From: Bolinopsis microptera
Lineage: Eukaryota > Ctenophora > Tentaculata > Lobata > Bolinopsidae
NCBI RefSeq assembly: GCF_026151205.1
Contig: NC_087079.1
Location: 6,482,169-6,546,168, forward strand
Reading direction: 5' to 3'
DNA length: 64,000 nucleotides
The notes below the pieces were generated by a model, which saw only the letters and a list, made by a program, of their open reading frames with translations, was not told where the DNA came from and did no database searches. Each line of letters opens with the position of its first letter. The first letter of the stretch is position 1. Positions 1 to 12,300 of this stretch are shown here, one piece after another. A program made the position numbers and the translations under genes.

Positions 1-606
1 AATAACATGGACCCTGGGAAACTCTAAAACTGTAAGTGTATTTATTGTAAAAAATCGTTCTTACTCCACAGTGGAAATCGAAATACGCGAATTTTCGGCG
101 ACAAATACGTTTGCGTATGCATACGTTTGCTTGAAACGCTACGTATTTAACAGCCTAGCATTGATTGATGGGCTAGGGCTGTATCAATTTGAAACAAGAA
201 TTAACGCCGCAATTTTCAATAAAATAAAAGGGGAAAAAAACAGAAGTTTGAATGCTCGTTAATTTATACTCTGATCTCATAGTATATGTCCTTTTTCCAT
301 TCTTAACCATCAACAGATTCCTTTCCTTCTCTCATCTCCTTTATGATTAATGGTCCTTTTTGCAGTATGGTCTAGGGGGACTCAAGGCTTTCAAACAGAG
401 ATAGAATTTGCTGATCGCTTTTTTTATTGATATCTGTGTTAAGGAAGCGACTTCTAAAATATCAGGCATGTCGAAGTGTAGGGAGGTTGGAGGTTAGGGG
501 TTGGGGAGGTTTGCAAGGGAAGAACACGTGTTATGGTAAGGGGAAGAGAGGGGGTAGTGGTAAGGAAGAGGGGGAAATGCGTTACATGTTATTGTTATTT
601 ACTTAC
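1..606. other. No gene recognised; intronic or flanking DNA
   Basis: AT-rich sequence with no recognisable coding segment. It lies directly downstream, on the minus strand, of the donor site that ends the sushi exon at 607-798, so it is probably intron of that gene copy. A purine-rich GGGGAAG-type stretch at about 480-580 is the only local feature. Confidence 0.4.
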
Positions 607-2114
607 CGGTGTAAAAACAAAAAGGAGGTTGCTCAGCATCTAGCTCCAGCATCCCGTCGTTACAAGTAGTCTGCTGAGTTCCTCTGATAACAAACCCTGG
701 ACTACACTTCAGAGTAATTTCTGTTCCGTGTTGTTGCGGTAGTAGGGGTTCAGGAGCTAGGTTATCATCCCACTCTAGTGGCAGAGTCATGCAGTCACCT
801 GAAATATTGATAGCTGGTTTTCGTAACTTTTAACAAGGCAAAACCAATGGTCAAACCGCAAATAATAAAGTCTTCGTGATTAATAATAATTCTTAATTAA
901 TAGAAAGTATTAGAAACGTTTGCTCACCTTTACAGCTAGGCTGAACACTGTACTGGAAGCTCTGTTCAGATTGACAAGTCACGTGGTTATCTCCTGTGAG
1001 AGTGTAACCAAGTGTACAGGACACTGTTATCACCTCTCCTTTGAGCACTGGGAAGTCTGGAGTGCTGGTCATGTTGGTCCAAGTTGGGGTTAGTTCACTG
1101 CATTCTGTAATAAGGATAGTTAAGAATATTCATGTTAAGGCTATGTTGGACAATGACATCCTCCATGCCATTGCCATTAACCTGTAAAGAATTGGATATC
1201 CTTCCGTTTAATTACAAACAGTATTTAGGTTTTTATTTTCTTATACCAATTACCAATATAACCTTTTTTGGGACTTTGTTGAAGAAAACTCACAAACTCA
1301 ACTTATGTTGAAGAAACTCACAAAATAGAAAAGTTGGCGTGCATTTATATTTTTCAATTTCTCTCTCACCACGGCCATAACTACCAAAATATTTAAACTA
1401 ACGAACTCTGGTACAATTAATATAAGGGTCAATAGTCACTTAAGGAACATTTAACTCACTTATTATGGGTCGTTTAATCCTTAGTGATTGAACAGTTCTA
1501 TAGAACATTATCGCTGACGATTGATTGCTCCATACGGCGCGGCGTGACAACCTGAGAAACCGTTCATGTAGTCATCCTCGTAATTGAAGTTAAGGACGGT
1601 CACATCATTGCACTGAACTAGCAAGCTGGTATCTGTTCGGGTGATTTGCCACACTTTAGTCTGGTCGAGAGGAACTTCGGTCAGGGGCTGGTCTGTTTCA
1701 TATGAGTTAGTCATGCATCCCCATAAAACATAGATCCATCTGTTTGTGCTGAGGTCAGTGCAGTAGAAGCTGAAGGGGAAGAGATACTGTATGTTTTGAG
1801 TCATAAAATTAATTCCAGTGACTGCTCCGACCTTATCTACAGTGGTCTTTAGTTCCAGGGTTTGGCCTAGATCTAGACTGTAGCTCTGTTGGAGTTGCGG
1901 AGTAATCCACTCTGGAAATAAAAAGAGTGAAAATTGGAATTAGATTTCCACATATTATATATTACACAAAACGTACTTAATACCAAATGATACCAGAAAA
2001 TTGTCGATACCATCTTAAGAACGACAGATGCCTTAGATAAAGTTTACATGTTGATCCAAAGCATTCGTTTACGATGCCTGTAAGAACGATCACAAGCCTC
2101 AAACTGTTCCACAT
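607..2114 (-). pseudogene. Sushi-domain secreted protein, copy A (partial, probably damaged)
   Basis: Four minus-strand exons are visible. Exon 1 (2114-2048) starts with ATG and encodes a hydrophobic signal peptide. Exon 2 (1911 to about 1510) encodes a domain I cannot name, with the motif KVWQITRTDTSLLVQCN. Exon 3 (1104-928) and exon 4 (798-607) each encode one sushi/CCP module. Module 1 has all four Cys (ECSEL, VSC, VTC, PSC); module 2 has GDC, LKC, TTC and PFC. Later exons would lie outside the window. Oddities: with the only donor matching the sister gene (T|GTAAAC), the exon 1-2 junction reads TAG; exon 2 then ends in a stop soon after its conserved part. I read this as a decaying paralogue of the gene at 9400-14930. 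An alternative is an unrecognised upstream first exon that avoids the stop. The sushi modules are secure, the pseudogene status is not. Confidence 0.5.
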
Positions 2115-2179
2115 TTCAGAATACTCACTCATGTAGCTTAAAATGGCGGTAAGTTAACGCAAAAACTAACAATTTTGCC

Positions 2180-2252
2180 ATTTTAATATTATTTGTCTTT
2201 GTATTTCAATATTTAAAGAATATTGAAATACAAAGACAAATAATATTAAAAT
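2180..2252. repeat. Perfect 34-bp inverted repeat (hairpin)
   Basis: Bases 2180-2213 and 2219-2252 are exact reverse complements around a 5-base loop (TAAAG). The arm contains TATTTGTCTTTGTATTTCAA. It lies about 65 bp upstream of the copy A start codon. It could be a MITE remnant or a source of a hairpin RNA; the sequence alone does not decide. Confidence 0.85.
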
Positions 2253-2425
2253 TATTTTTCAAAAATCAAAAGCTTTTTAAAATATCATGTGTGCAGCTGC
2301 CAGAGTCTTTAAGAAAATGATCTAAATTCGAGGTTACAACCTCTACTTTATAGGCTCGGCCATATATTTCGAATACTAGTCCAGCTATCGCCCTTTTGTA
2401 GGGCAGGAACCGAGAGTGCCCAATG

Positions 2426-2780
2426 TTATGACAATATAAGACAATATATGACAATATATGACAATATAATATGACAATATACGACAATGTCATGACAATA
2501 TATGACAAGATGTGACAAGATTCGACAAGATTTGACAATATAAGACAATATATGACAATATTTGACAATATAATATGACAATATACGACAATGTCATGAC
2601 AATATATGACAATATATGACAAGATGTGACAAGATTCGACAAGATTTGACAATATAAGACAATATATGACAATATTTGACAATATAATATGACAATATAC
2701 GACAATGTCATGACAATATATGACAATATGTGACAAGATTCGACAAGATTTGACAATATAAGACAATATAAGACAATATA
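2426..2780. repeat. GACAATATA minisatellite with higher-order period
   Basis: Tandem units of about 9-11 bp (GACAATATAT, GACAATATAA, GACAAGATTC and similar). A higher-order unit of roughly 107-113 bp is marked by CGACAATGTCATGAC near 2480, 2587 and 2700. The long minus-strand open frames here are a by-product of the repeat. Confidence 0.8.
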
Positions 2781-2781
2781 T

Positions 2782-5498
2782 GGGGTCGTTCACATATTGC
2801 GTAATCAATATTTTGGCAATTTTTACCCCCCGGCCCCCCCTCCGTAATCAACCGTAATCAAGACCGAACCCCCCCCCCCCCTATATTACGTAATCAAGGT
2901 TTGACCCCCCCCCCCCACCCCCCCCCCCCCCCCCCCCATTTTTGAGTTAAATTTTGATGTAGAGATCATATACAAGAAATACACATTATTCATTGCTGAA
3001 TGCTGTCTGAGACTTGAGAAGATTTTTGTAATATCTCAAATGGTTTATACAAATTCAAGTATTAATAGCTACTACATTTAATTGAAATACTTACAATATA
3101 CAATTTCAACGTTGATGTATACTATATGGACACGTTCATTTGAGTTTGAGGATATTGGTAAATATAAGTGACCCTATTAAAAGGCACAGTGTAGTTGACT
3201 TTGTCACACTATTGAATTACTTAAACCCTTGATGGTTAGGATAATCGTCTCATCCTCTAGGCTAACTTTGTCACATAACGATATCTTAATCAGGTGATAA
3301 GATATCGCTTAAATACGGCCGGCACGGAAATGGTTACATTGTCACACTATAAACATGTGACGGAGTAAATATGGACCCCTTGCTGCCGTTTTTGACCAAA
3401 TTTTTGAGTGTCCAGTTGATTGGATGGGTACATATGACCATTACCTACATTTTTGACGACTTTTTTCGTTATATGGTGCATTCAGGTTTACTCTGTCACA
3501 CATTAAAGAAAATATGTGATGAATGTTTAGGGCACCCTGATAAGCAATGCTGAGTAGTGTAAGTTTATTTGATGGCCTGGAAGTGCTGGGAATTGTTATT
3601 ATATCATATAGTCGTAAGGAATTAAAACACAGAAGGCACAACCAAGCTTATTTTGTCACATAATCTTGATGATATCTGAACATGTGCGAAATTGAACAAA
3701 TAATGATATACCAGCTTAAACCCCTTATATTATACGTACTATGGATCAAACAACACTGCTAGTACCATGCACCAGTCACATAAATCATTATCAGGTGGTA
3801 TTATGTTAACAGTGTCACAATTAAACTACCGCTACATGGTCAAAAATAGGGTAATTTCGTCACAAAAAATTATTATAACTCTGTTAGCTCCTTGCTGGCA
3901 AAATAACTAGTTTATCGAAATTTTTTTGATGATAAGGTTACATAGTATTCTAATAGAGGTATAGTTCTTCAAAATAGGGGCAAGACATGTTCACTTTGTC
4001 ACATCAGTTATTATAAGAGTTAGGTAATCGTCATCAGATTAAAAGATATTTTTCGTAGTTTGGATCGATTAATACTTTAATATACCTGTAATAAATCCTA
4101 TGCCAATTTTAACACACTATCTTGATACTGTTGGGGCAGAAAAAGTTAATTTTGTCACATTTTCAATGTCTTTGACAAATTAATCTAAATTTTTTAAATT
4201 GAGCTCTTATGTTCTGGACAATATTCTTCCAATCGTTTCTGAAAGAATATTGAATTCTAATAGAGTTATAGATCTTCAAAATAGGGGCAAGACATGTTTA
4301 CTTTGTCACATCAGTTATTATAAGAGTTAGGTAATCTTCATCACATTAAAATATATTTTTTTGTAGTTTGAATTGATTTTAAATATAGGTAATAAAGCAG
4401 CCTATGCTAATTTTTACACACTATCTTGAAATTTTTGGGGCATGAAAAGTTAATTTTGTCACATTTTTAGTGACTTTGACAAATTTAACCTAAAATTGTT
4501 AAACTTAAGCTCTGATGTTCTGGACAATATTCTAATAGAGGTATAGAATATAGATCTTCAAAATAGGGGCAAGACATGTTTACTTTGTTACATCAGTTAT
4601 TATAAGAGTTATTATTAGAGACTATTTCATTCTATAATCATTGTTTTTAATCTATTTACGATTTCGTATAATTTTTTGTGACAAGGTAAACATCAACTGA
4701 TCTTAACTTGCATCAACTACATTGTCATCATATAAAATTTTCCCGCCTTTCAAACCAAAATCAGATATAAATAATTCGCCCAAAATTTTAAATTTCATAT
4801 ATTGTGACAGAATTAACCTCATTTCCCAATAACCAAGTGCCTGTATTAGCTAACTATTCAAAACAACATATTTTAGGGCTATGATTGGTAGAGCAACCAT
4901 TAAATAATGAGTTGAAAGGGTTTTTAGGACACCTCACAGTAGAATAGAGGTATGGTATCATGAGTGTGACAAAGTTACCTAAATATTGCCTTGTAACCGT
5001 TCGATCCGTGCCCATTAACCAATGTTGTATCATAATTGTTAGATTGACCTAATTTACTATATTTCAGACCAAGGAATGATAATTAGACAAATGCAGTTAA
5101 CTAAGTCACACAAAATGTGACATTTGAAACATTATAGTGCCTAACAACAATAGATTTTCTTTCTGAGCGGTGCATATGGGAGTATGGGTTACGTGGCTAA
5201 TGTTCAGAACTTCTGAACGTGCTAGGTTAATAGATGTCAAAATTAAGCCACTATCGTCAAAAACGCTATTATTTTTGTTTACCAATATCCTCAAATTCAA
5301 ATGAACGTGTCCATATACTATACAGTAAATTGTCCAATTGGTATTTCGAAAATCGGTAAAAAATTAAAATTTTGATTACGTAATCTAATCAACGACCCAA
5401 AACCCCCCCCCCCCCCCCCCCCGTAATCAACCGTAAGCATTTGAAAACCCCCCCCTGGCCCCCCCCCTCGGCTGATTACGTAATATGTGAACGACCCC
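2782..5498. mobile_element. 2.7-kb foldback/TIR element with repeated TTTGTCACAT motif
   Basis: The ends are GGGGTCGTTCACATATT at 2782 and its complement ending at 5498, flanked by ATAT on both sides. Poly-C tracts lie just inside the left end (about 2870-2938) and right end (5402-5422). The inverted homology returns further in: the segment around 3118-3165 (TATGGACACGTTCATTTGAG) matches the complement of 5276-5325. The interior has no ORF but many copies of TTTGTCACAT or close variants (for example near 3202, 3249, 3655, 3993, 4153, 4304 and 4456), and the complementary form towards the right (4675, 4804, 4964, 5115). I interpret it as a non-autonomous DNA element; superfamily unassigned. 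Confidence 0.7.
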
Positions 5499-5575
5499 AT
5501 ATGATAGTATACGACAAGATTGACAAAATGTGACAAACCATGGCAAAATGGGCACTCTCGGTTCCTGCCCTTTGT

Positions 5576-7500
5576 AACACCTTAGTGTGACTTGCCAAGC
5601 CCTTTTGTGGAATTTTGTTCCTGATTTGACAAATCTTACAAAAGCGTTGGGTTTAGAAATGTGATTCCAATTTTATAGAGGAATGCGCAATAAATCGCAT
5701 CGTTTCTGCAAGTCCCTCAACTAACAGTTGGACATTTTAAATTTTGACAAAATTATTAGCAACCAATAACCATCGTTTATGCCAATCTGTAGTATATAAA
5801 GCAGAAAGGCAATTTGTGACACCGACTTTTCTGGTCAAATTTCGGCCACAAATGGAGACTCTCATTTTCTTGTATCTTGATATAATGTATTTATGATAAA
5901 GGCCATATATATACATCTGGTTTTTATCCTAAAAATTTGTGTTTCCCTTTCTAGCAAAGTCATCATCGGTATCCAATCAAAGCCTAATGAACCTCATTAA
6001 TACACGCTAACGCCTTACTCTTGATAAGATTGGGTGACGAGATCACTAATTGAGTGCAAATATCACTGACTGAGTGCTCGGATCACATATCCGATGGATT
6101 TTAAAATGGTCATAACTCAGCCATATTTTAACCAATGAACTTGAAACTTTTGGAAAAGTTTTCAATTATCAAGCCAAATGTGTGCAAAAATTTTTGAGTT
6201 CTTAGCTTAAAGCGTTCTCATTTTATGAAGACAATAGTGAAAAAGAGGGAGTGTCACGCCACGCCCACTGTAATTGGGCGTGGCTTACGAAACTTTCAGG
6301 AAATCTAAGTTTGACCCATATCTATAATCTCTGAAATTTTGGTGCAATTTGGAGACGAATTACGTGAGTTATTAAGAGGTTGCGTGTGGGTAGTCACTTA
6401 TGGGCCACCCTGTATATAATAGTAGATATAAGTCTTCTAACAGTCTCGAGGACAGTTGATGTATTTAAAGACATTTCGATTTTCTCCTATTTTTCAAGTC
6501 TCTAGAGTACTTCTGCACTAAAAGATTTACCTAACCAAAGAAGCTTAGCCTTATAATTTTCTCAATCAAATCTCTGCATAAAAGACCTATAAATATAGCT
6601 ATGGTTGCTAATATTAGATAAAATGAGGGTCAAGGTGAGACAGTGCCCTAACTTCCGTGCTGGAAAAAAAAACATGACCATTAATGTCAGTATTTTTATT
6701 TTTTCAATACTGACATTGTCATTAATGTTCATAAATGGTCGTTTTCAAAGTTACAATATACATTTAAACGAGATATTCAGGATTTTTGAAAGATCTCGTA
6801 AAACCGTTTCATAATGGCTTTGCAACTTTATGGTAGGGAAATAGATTTAATAGAATTAAGATTTTATAGTTGGGCAATTCACAATATAACAAAAACCTTT
6901 GAGAAGTAAAGCCAAGTACATCTTCCCATTGCAAATCAAAGGTTGTTTATATTCCCATCGCAAAGCAAAGCAGTCGGCAAGCCCAACGACATACTGCTCG
7001 TTGCATCTTGCCAGCCAGCTGCCTGAATCAAGAGAGCTACCTACAAAATGATCTCGTAGCTCAACTTAGCCTCTTAGGATCCACGGTAATAACTATGTAA
7101 CCTTTCACAATCTTGTCATGGAAATCTGCGCCACCTCTCACAGTAAAGACTTTCACTTAGAATGCAAATTTAGCAGCCTCCATAGACGCTTCCTTCCCTA
7201 TCTTTATGTGTAACCATTTACAATCTTGTCATGGTAAACTTGCCGCAGAGGGACACGGTAATTTGGGTGTTCGGCACCGTGATATTGCAGCTTGTCAGTT
7301 CGAGGCAGGACACACGTGTTCGAGGTAGGACACACGTGTTCGAATTGTCATATATTTGCAGAAACATAACAGGCGGGTGATTAAACGCTGGTCTTAATGA
7401 TATTATGTCTGTCCTTGTAACTAAGACACGTGTGTTCGACAGACCCGTTATTATAGTATCATAATACCTCATCTAGTCTACTCGGAGAGCTGAATCACAC
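5576..7500. other. Intergenic DNA, no gene seen
   Basis: AT-rich sequence without convincing coding frames. A short inverted repeat with TTAATGTCAGTATT arms lies at about 6674-6742 and looks like a small MITE related to the element at 7648-8774. Two CACGTGTTCGA-type repeats occur near 7311-7345. Confidence 0.4.
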
Positions 7501-7506
7501 AATGAC

Positions 7507-7671
7507 TGAACAGAGTGACCCTCCGGGCATTATTCCCCCTAATACCCCTGGCACCTCTGGTTGAACAGGGTGGTCCTCCGGGATGTTCTACCCCAAATAC
7601 CCCTGGCACCTCTGCTTGAACAGGGTGACCCTCCGGGACGTTATACCGGGGGGGATGCAACGTCAATTAAT
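7507..7671. repeat. 55-bp tandem repeat, three units plus a displaced remainder
   Basis: Units start at 7507, 7562 and 7617 (TGAACAGRGTGRYCCTCCGG, then TACCCCTGGCACCTCTG). The third unit is interrupted at 7648 by a TIR element; the array resumes after it at 8783-8812 (CCCAAATACCCCTGGCACC). The minus-strand frame is Gly/Pro-rich, but I see no gene context for a collagen-like protein. Confidence 0.75.
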
Positions 7672-8774
7672 GTCAGTATTCCATAAAAACCCCAAACTGA
7701 CATTGACATTAATTGACATTAATTGACATTAATTGACATTAATTGACATTAATTGACATTAATGTGTCTTGAAATTTGAGATTATCATTATTCGATAAAT
7801 ATTCAAGATATTCACGTCTATGTAAGTTAGACCGGTTCAAAAAAACAAAATGTCCTTGAATTATTATGAGTATGTTCTTATCTGTTGATCCTTAGGTTCA
7901 AAGACCACAAAAAAAAAAGTCAGCTCCCAACTCTTACATCTTCGGTCCCCACCGGCCACGCCCATATTTTATTGGTTTCTTATACAGGTAAAATATCTAG
8001 AATCGGCTTTTTTAGTATGAAGGAGTAATGTTAGCTGTTTAAGATTCGTTATTCACATATAAATGTCATGAAGGTATTTCGTTTAATGTGGGTTTTAAGT
8101 TCTGATTATGTTGAGAACCACGCCCTTGGATGGCCACGCCCATTTAAGAAAAATAAATTTCGGAAAACCGTATTATTTTAGTTTTATTGTTTAATGATCT
8201 GAATTTTTTCACATTTCACATTTCCATATGTGATAGTAGTGAATAAATTGATGATATAAACGTTCTAAAGTGCTAAAAATATGGTAGAACTACATAATCT
8301 CTGGTCGAAAAATATCGTGTCAATTAATGTCAGTATTCCAAAATTTTGCAAAACTGACATTGACATTAATTGAAATTTTTTAGCGGCCAGGTAGCGCAGT
8401 TGGTTAGAACGCCTGTCTTACAATCGTTAGGTTGCGAGTTCGAAACCCACTGACTGCCTGGTCGTGGGGTGAGCGTCGTCGACGTTCAGCTAAGGATCAT
8501 GAGTGGTCTATGCAGCCCCCCGGTCTACTCAGCCGAATACTCGAGAAATCGGGTGTGAGGGTTAAATGAGGAGCTGCACATTGCAGCAAAGTCTCGGACG
8601 AAGAAAGTATGGTACACACTACCTTAACCGTCACTGGCCAAAAAAGATCCTTCGGCTTCCTGTAATTGGCTGGTTGCACTTGTGTAACATTGTGGCTGTT
8701 GGAATACACCGAAGTAAAATAAGTGTCTAGATTAATTGACATTAATTGACATTAATTGACGTTGCATCCCCCCC
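7648..8774. mobile_element. 1.13-kb poly-G-ended TIR element with 8-bp target duplication
   Basis: The left end is seven G then ATGCAACGTCAATTAATGTC; the right end is the reverse complement, ending in seven C. GTTATACC flanks both sides (7640-7647 and 8775-8782), an 8-bp target duplication within a 55-bp tandem repeat. Subterminal TTAATTGACA repeats extend the arms. The interior holds a second TTAATGTCAGTATTCC inverted pair (8322-8371) and a tRNA-like segment. No transposase is encoded. The 8-bp duplication fits hAT-type or P-type integration, but the assignment is inference. Confidence 0.8.
8385..8463 (+). repeat. tRNA-like segment (probable SINE head)
   Basis: The sequence shows a Pol III A box (TAGCGCAGTTGG, 8392-8403) and a B-box-like GAGTTCGAAACCC. 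The ends GGCCAGG and CCTGGTC can form a seven-pair acceptor stem with one G-U pair. The anticodon and T stems contain mismatches, so a working tRNA is unlikely. It lies inside the TIR element at 7648-8774, which suggests a tRNA-derived SINE or a captured tRNA fragment. Confidence 0.6.
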
Positions 8775-8782
8775 GTTATACC

Positions 8783-9399
8783 CCCAAATACCCCTGGCAC
8801 CTCTGCTTGAACATTATTAGGCACTACACGAGGGTCTATAGTTCTCTAAAAAGGGGAGATCACCGAGGTTTCACTGCAAGCAAGCTGCATAGGTCATTCT
8901 CATCGCAAGAAGATTAAGTGACAAGGCGATCAAGCTAAATGACAAATTAGATTTGGGGTATTTGAGACTATAACCTCTCGCATAATAATTGCTTATTTGC
9001 TCCTCTTTGACCTGGACTAATTTTATCATTAGGCACTACATGAGGGTCTATAGTCCTCTAAAAAGAGGAGATCACCTCAGCCTTATGAGCTTACAGAAAT
9101 ACAGAACACTGAATCACCGCCGAGGCGGAGATACGTGAGATAATATGCCTCTTATTTTCTATCAAACTCTAGTCAGGCGTGAGATCTGATTATCTCGATA
9201 TCTGAATTAAAGAAATCATCTTTTGATAAATAATCCAGCAATACATACTGCTTGTTATAGAAAATATGTGTGTTAACTGAATAGTAGATGATATTGCATT
9301 GATATATTTTTGATGGTAATGTGAATATATTTTCTGCTATATTTTCCTTATGGTGTATTGTGATAACCAAGACAATAATAAATTTCTTTTGTCACATAC
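8783..9399. other. Intergenic or intronic DNA with a duplicated 55-bp block
   Basis: The block ATTAGGCACTACAYGAGGGT recurs at about 8816 and 9031, with a shared continuation (TAAAAAGRGGAGATCACC). No coding signal is visible. It borders the last visible exon of sushi copy B. Confidence 0.45.
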
Positions 9400-12300
9400 C
9401 GGAGATGCAAAAAGGAGGTTGCCCAGCATCTAGCTCCAGCATCCCGTCCTGACAAGTAGTCTGCTGAGTTCCTCTGATAACAAACCCTGGACTACACTTC
9501 AGAGTAACTTCTGTTCTGTGTTGTTGGGGTAGTAGGGGTTCAGGAACTAGGTTATCATCCCACTCTAGTGGCAGCGTCATGCAGTCACCTGAAATATTGA
9601 TAACTGGTTTTCGTAACTTTTAACAACCGCAAATAATAAAGTCTTCGTGATTAATAATAATTCATAATTAATAGAAAGTATTAGAAACGTTTGCTCACCT
9701 TTAGGCTGAACACTGTACCGGAAGCTCTGTTCAGATTCACAGGTCACGTGGTTATCTCCTGTGAGAGTGTAACCAAGTGTACAAGACACTGTTATCACCT
9801 CTCCTTTGAGCACTGGGAAGTCTGGAGTGCTGGCCATGTTGGTCCAAATTGGGGGTAGTTCACTGCATTCTGTGTGATAAGTATAATGACGATCATAAAT
9901 AAGGCAAATCTTATCTCGGACAATAGGTGTTTATTACAATATCATTAATACTTTCAACACTACTATATAACAAATAATTTGAGGTTTCTATTGTTAAGTT
10001 TTTATCATACACACCCAGATCTACGTTACTGTAGCTGTTTAAGTTTTTCTAAAAACTTACAGCTTATCTTGGGTATAGGACCTTGATTTCATTAGCAGAT
10101 ATGGATGACTTGAAGAAACTGGAAGAAGAGCTCGACCTAATCAACGAAAAGTCCTTTCAAGGTAAGAAAACACTCCACGAAGCAAAGATTTTAACAGATA
10201 TACCCACCAGCAACAACAAAGAACATATTTTCAAGGTTTGTAAAGAACTATACATCATTGCAACCAGAGCTATTGATCTAGCAAAGACCTCACTTGTCCC
10301 CCTTCCGGAACAGGACAGCCAAACTCTAGAAAACATAATTAAGAGACAATTGAGTGAAGTCCTACCTGATCTTCTGAAAGAAGCTATTTCAGTGGCTGCC
10401 ATTTCCCCTGCGGAATCCCTGCAAGCTAACCTCCCAATAGAGAAGCCCCTGCCAGCAAGGCACACGATTACTATAGCCAAGTCACCAGTGAACGAGGATG
10501 ATACAGAGACTACTATCACTAACCATGAATGGACCGAAGTTTATAGTAAGGACGTGAAGAAATCTCTTAAAGGTGTCCGAGTTAAAGATGAACGGGTAAG
10601 TAATGGTACAACAGTGCTGAGTTTTACTACTGAAGATGACATGAAAGAAGCGGAAAGAGCGCTGACACAAAAGTGTAAGTCAGTTAAAGTCAATTCAAAG
10701 TCAGTAGAACCAAAGAAGTTAGATCCCAAACTAACAATATCTGACATTCACCTTGATTTTGACAGCAAAGAAAAGATCCTTGATGAACTATTGGAAAAGA
10801 ACACAGGTATGAAGGATGCTAATGTCAAAGTAGTCTACTATGATATCAAAGAAAAATTTGCTGTCATTCAACTGCCCATAGAGGCTAGAGAAGTCATCAG
10901 AAAATGTGGTGACTATATATACCTGGGCCTACAAAGACATCGTGTATATGACCGACTCCATGTAGTACAATGTTACCACTGCCAGCAATTTGGCCATATG
11001 GCAAAGTCACAGTACTGCAAGCTAAAAGATGCCTCTCCTACATGTTTCTACTGTGCTGGAGCACATACTTCTAAAGACTGTGAAAACAGGATAAAAAATA
11101 GGACTGATCGGATAAAGTGTTCTAACTGCTTTAATAGTAAAAGTGCCACAGAGAAAAATGCTGCAAAGACGCATAAAGCTGCTGATAATCTTTGTCCATT
11201 CTTTATAAGAGAAAAAGAACGAGTCATGTCTAGAACTGCAGGATGCACGGAGCAGATAAAAAACGCCTATCGCCAGAGGGTCAAGGACCAAAAGATGAGA
11301 CTAGGAAGAAGTTGAGATGTGGAACTTTCAATGTCCGATCTCTTTTAAACAAGACTGTTGGTGTTTTAGAACATTTGTGGGAAACAGACTGTGACATTTG
11401 TTTTATGCAAGAAACATTTCTTCGAGATGGCGACAAAGCAAAACTCACTGAGATAAAAGATAGTGGCTGGAGCATACTTTCTGATCCTAGAAAACACCGC
11501 AGTGGAGGTGGTATAGCAATGGTTTACAGAAGTTCGATTGAACTGAAGCCTAATACCAAAGTGACCAAGTTTAAGTCATTTCAAGTGATGGAATCACTTC
11601 TGAGTGCTGAATCAGAGTTGCTGAGACTAGTAAACATCTACCGACCCCCCTACACAAAGAAAGCAAGGTACACAGAATGTGACTTCCTAAAGGAGTTTGA
11701 AGAATACCTTAAAATACTGTGTGCAAAGCCAGGAAACCCTCTCTTGACTGGGGATTTCAATTTTCATGTTGAAAGACCCGATGAACACTATCCAAAGAAG
11801 TTTCTGGACTTGCTAGCTCAGTACAACCTCCGACAACATGTTCCAATAATCCCAACTCATAATCAGGGCGGTACCCTGGACCTAGTGATCTCTACCCAGT
11901 CTCTTGAGAACAAGATCAGCAATTTTAACATTGTTCAGTCAAGAACTTCCTCAGACCATTTTCTAGTACTCTTCAATGTTGACACTCGACTTAGTAAGAA
12001 TGATAATGGCAAATTTCTGAGCTACAGAAATTTCAAATCCATAGACATTGAAATTTTTAAGGATGATCTAAGGAATTCCAACCTGTCAACTATTGATCCA
12101 ATTTTGACTGCTGAAGAAGCGACTTCACTGTATAACTCTGTCCTTACTCAACTCATGGATAAGCACTGTCCTGTTATAAAGAAGAAATTTCGGAAGAAAC
12201 CCATGCCGTGGCTTGACTTAGACCTTAGTTTGCTACGTCAAAAGAGGAGAGCAGCCGAACGTGCATGGCGCAAAGGAAAGGGTACCAGGAAAGACTACAT

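Larger units (their letters stand above)
2400..5571. mobile_element. Outer TIR element with minisatellite core
   Basis: The ends are inverted repeats: AGGGCAGGAACCGAGAGTGC at 2400 and its reverse complement ending at 5571. TTGT flanks both ends (2396-2399 and 5572-5575), a likely 4-bp target duplication. Inside the left end is a GACAATATA minisatellite (2426-2780) and inside the right end a short remnant of the same repeat (5499-5545). The element was later interrupted by the 2.7-kb element at 2782-5498. No coding capacity is visible. Confidence 0.65.

Noticed and set aside
2266-2808. A 180-codon minus-strand frame rich in YHILSYIV
   Set aside because: The frame follows the GACAATATA minisatellite, has no homologue I recognise and repeats in two frames.
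7478-7666. Collagen-like Gly-X-Y coding repeat on the minus strand
   Set aside because: The unit is 55 bp, so the frame shifts every repeat and no longer collagen pattern is kept.
8385-8463. A functional tRNA gene
   Set aside because: The acceptor stem pairs, but the anticodon and T stems have mismatches and no clear anticodon loop can be set.
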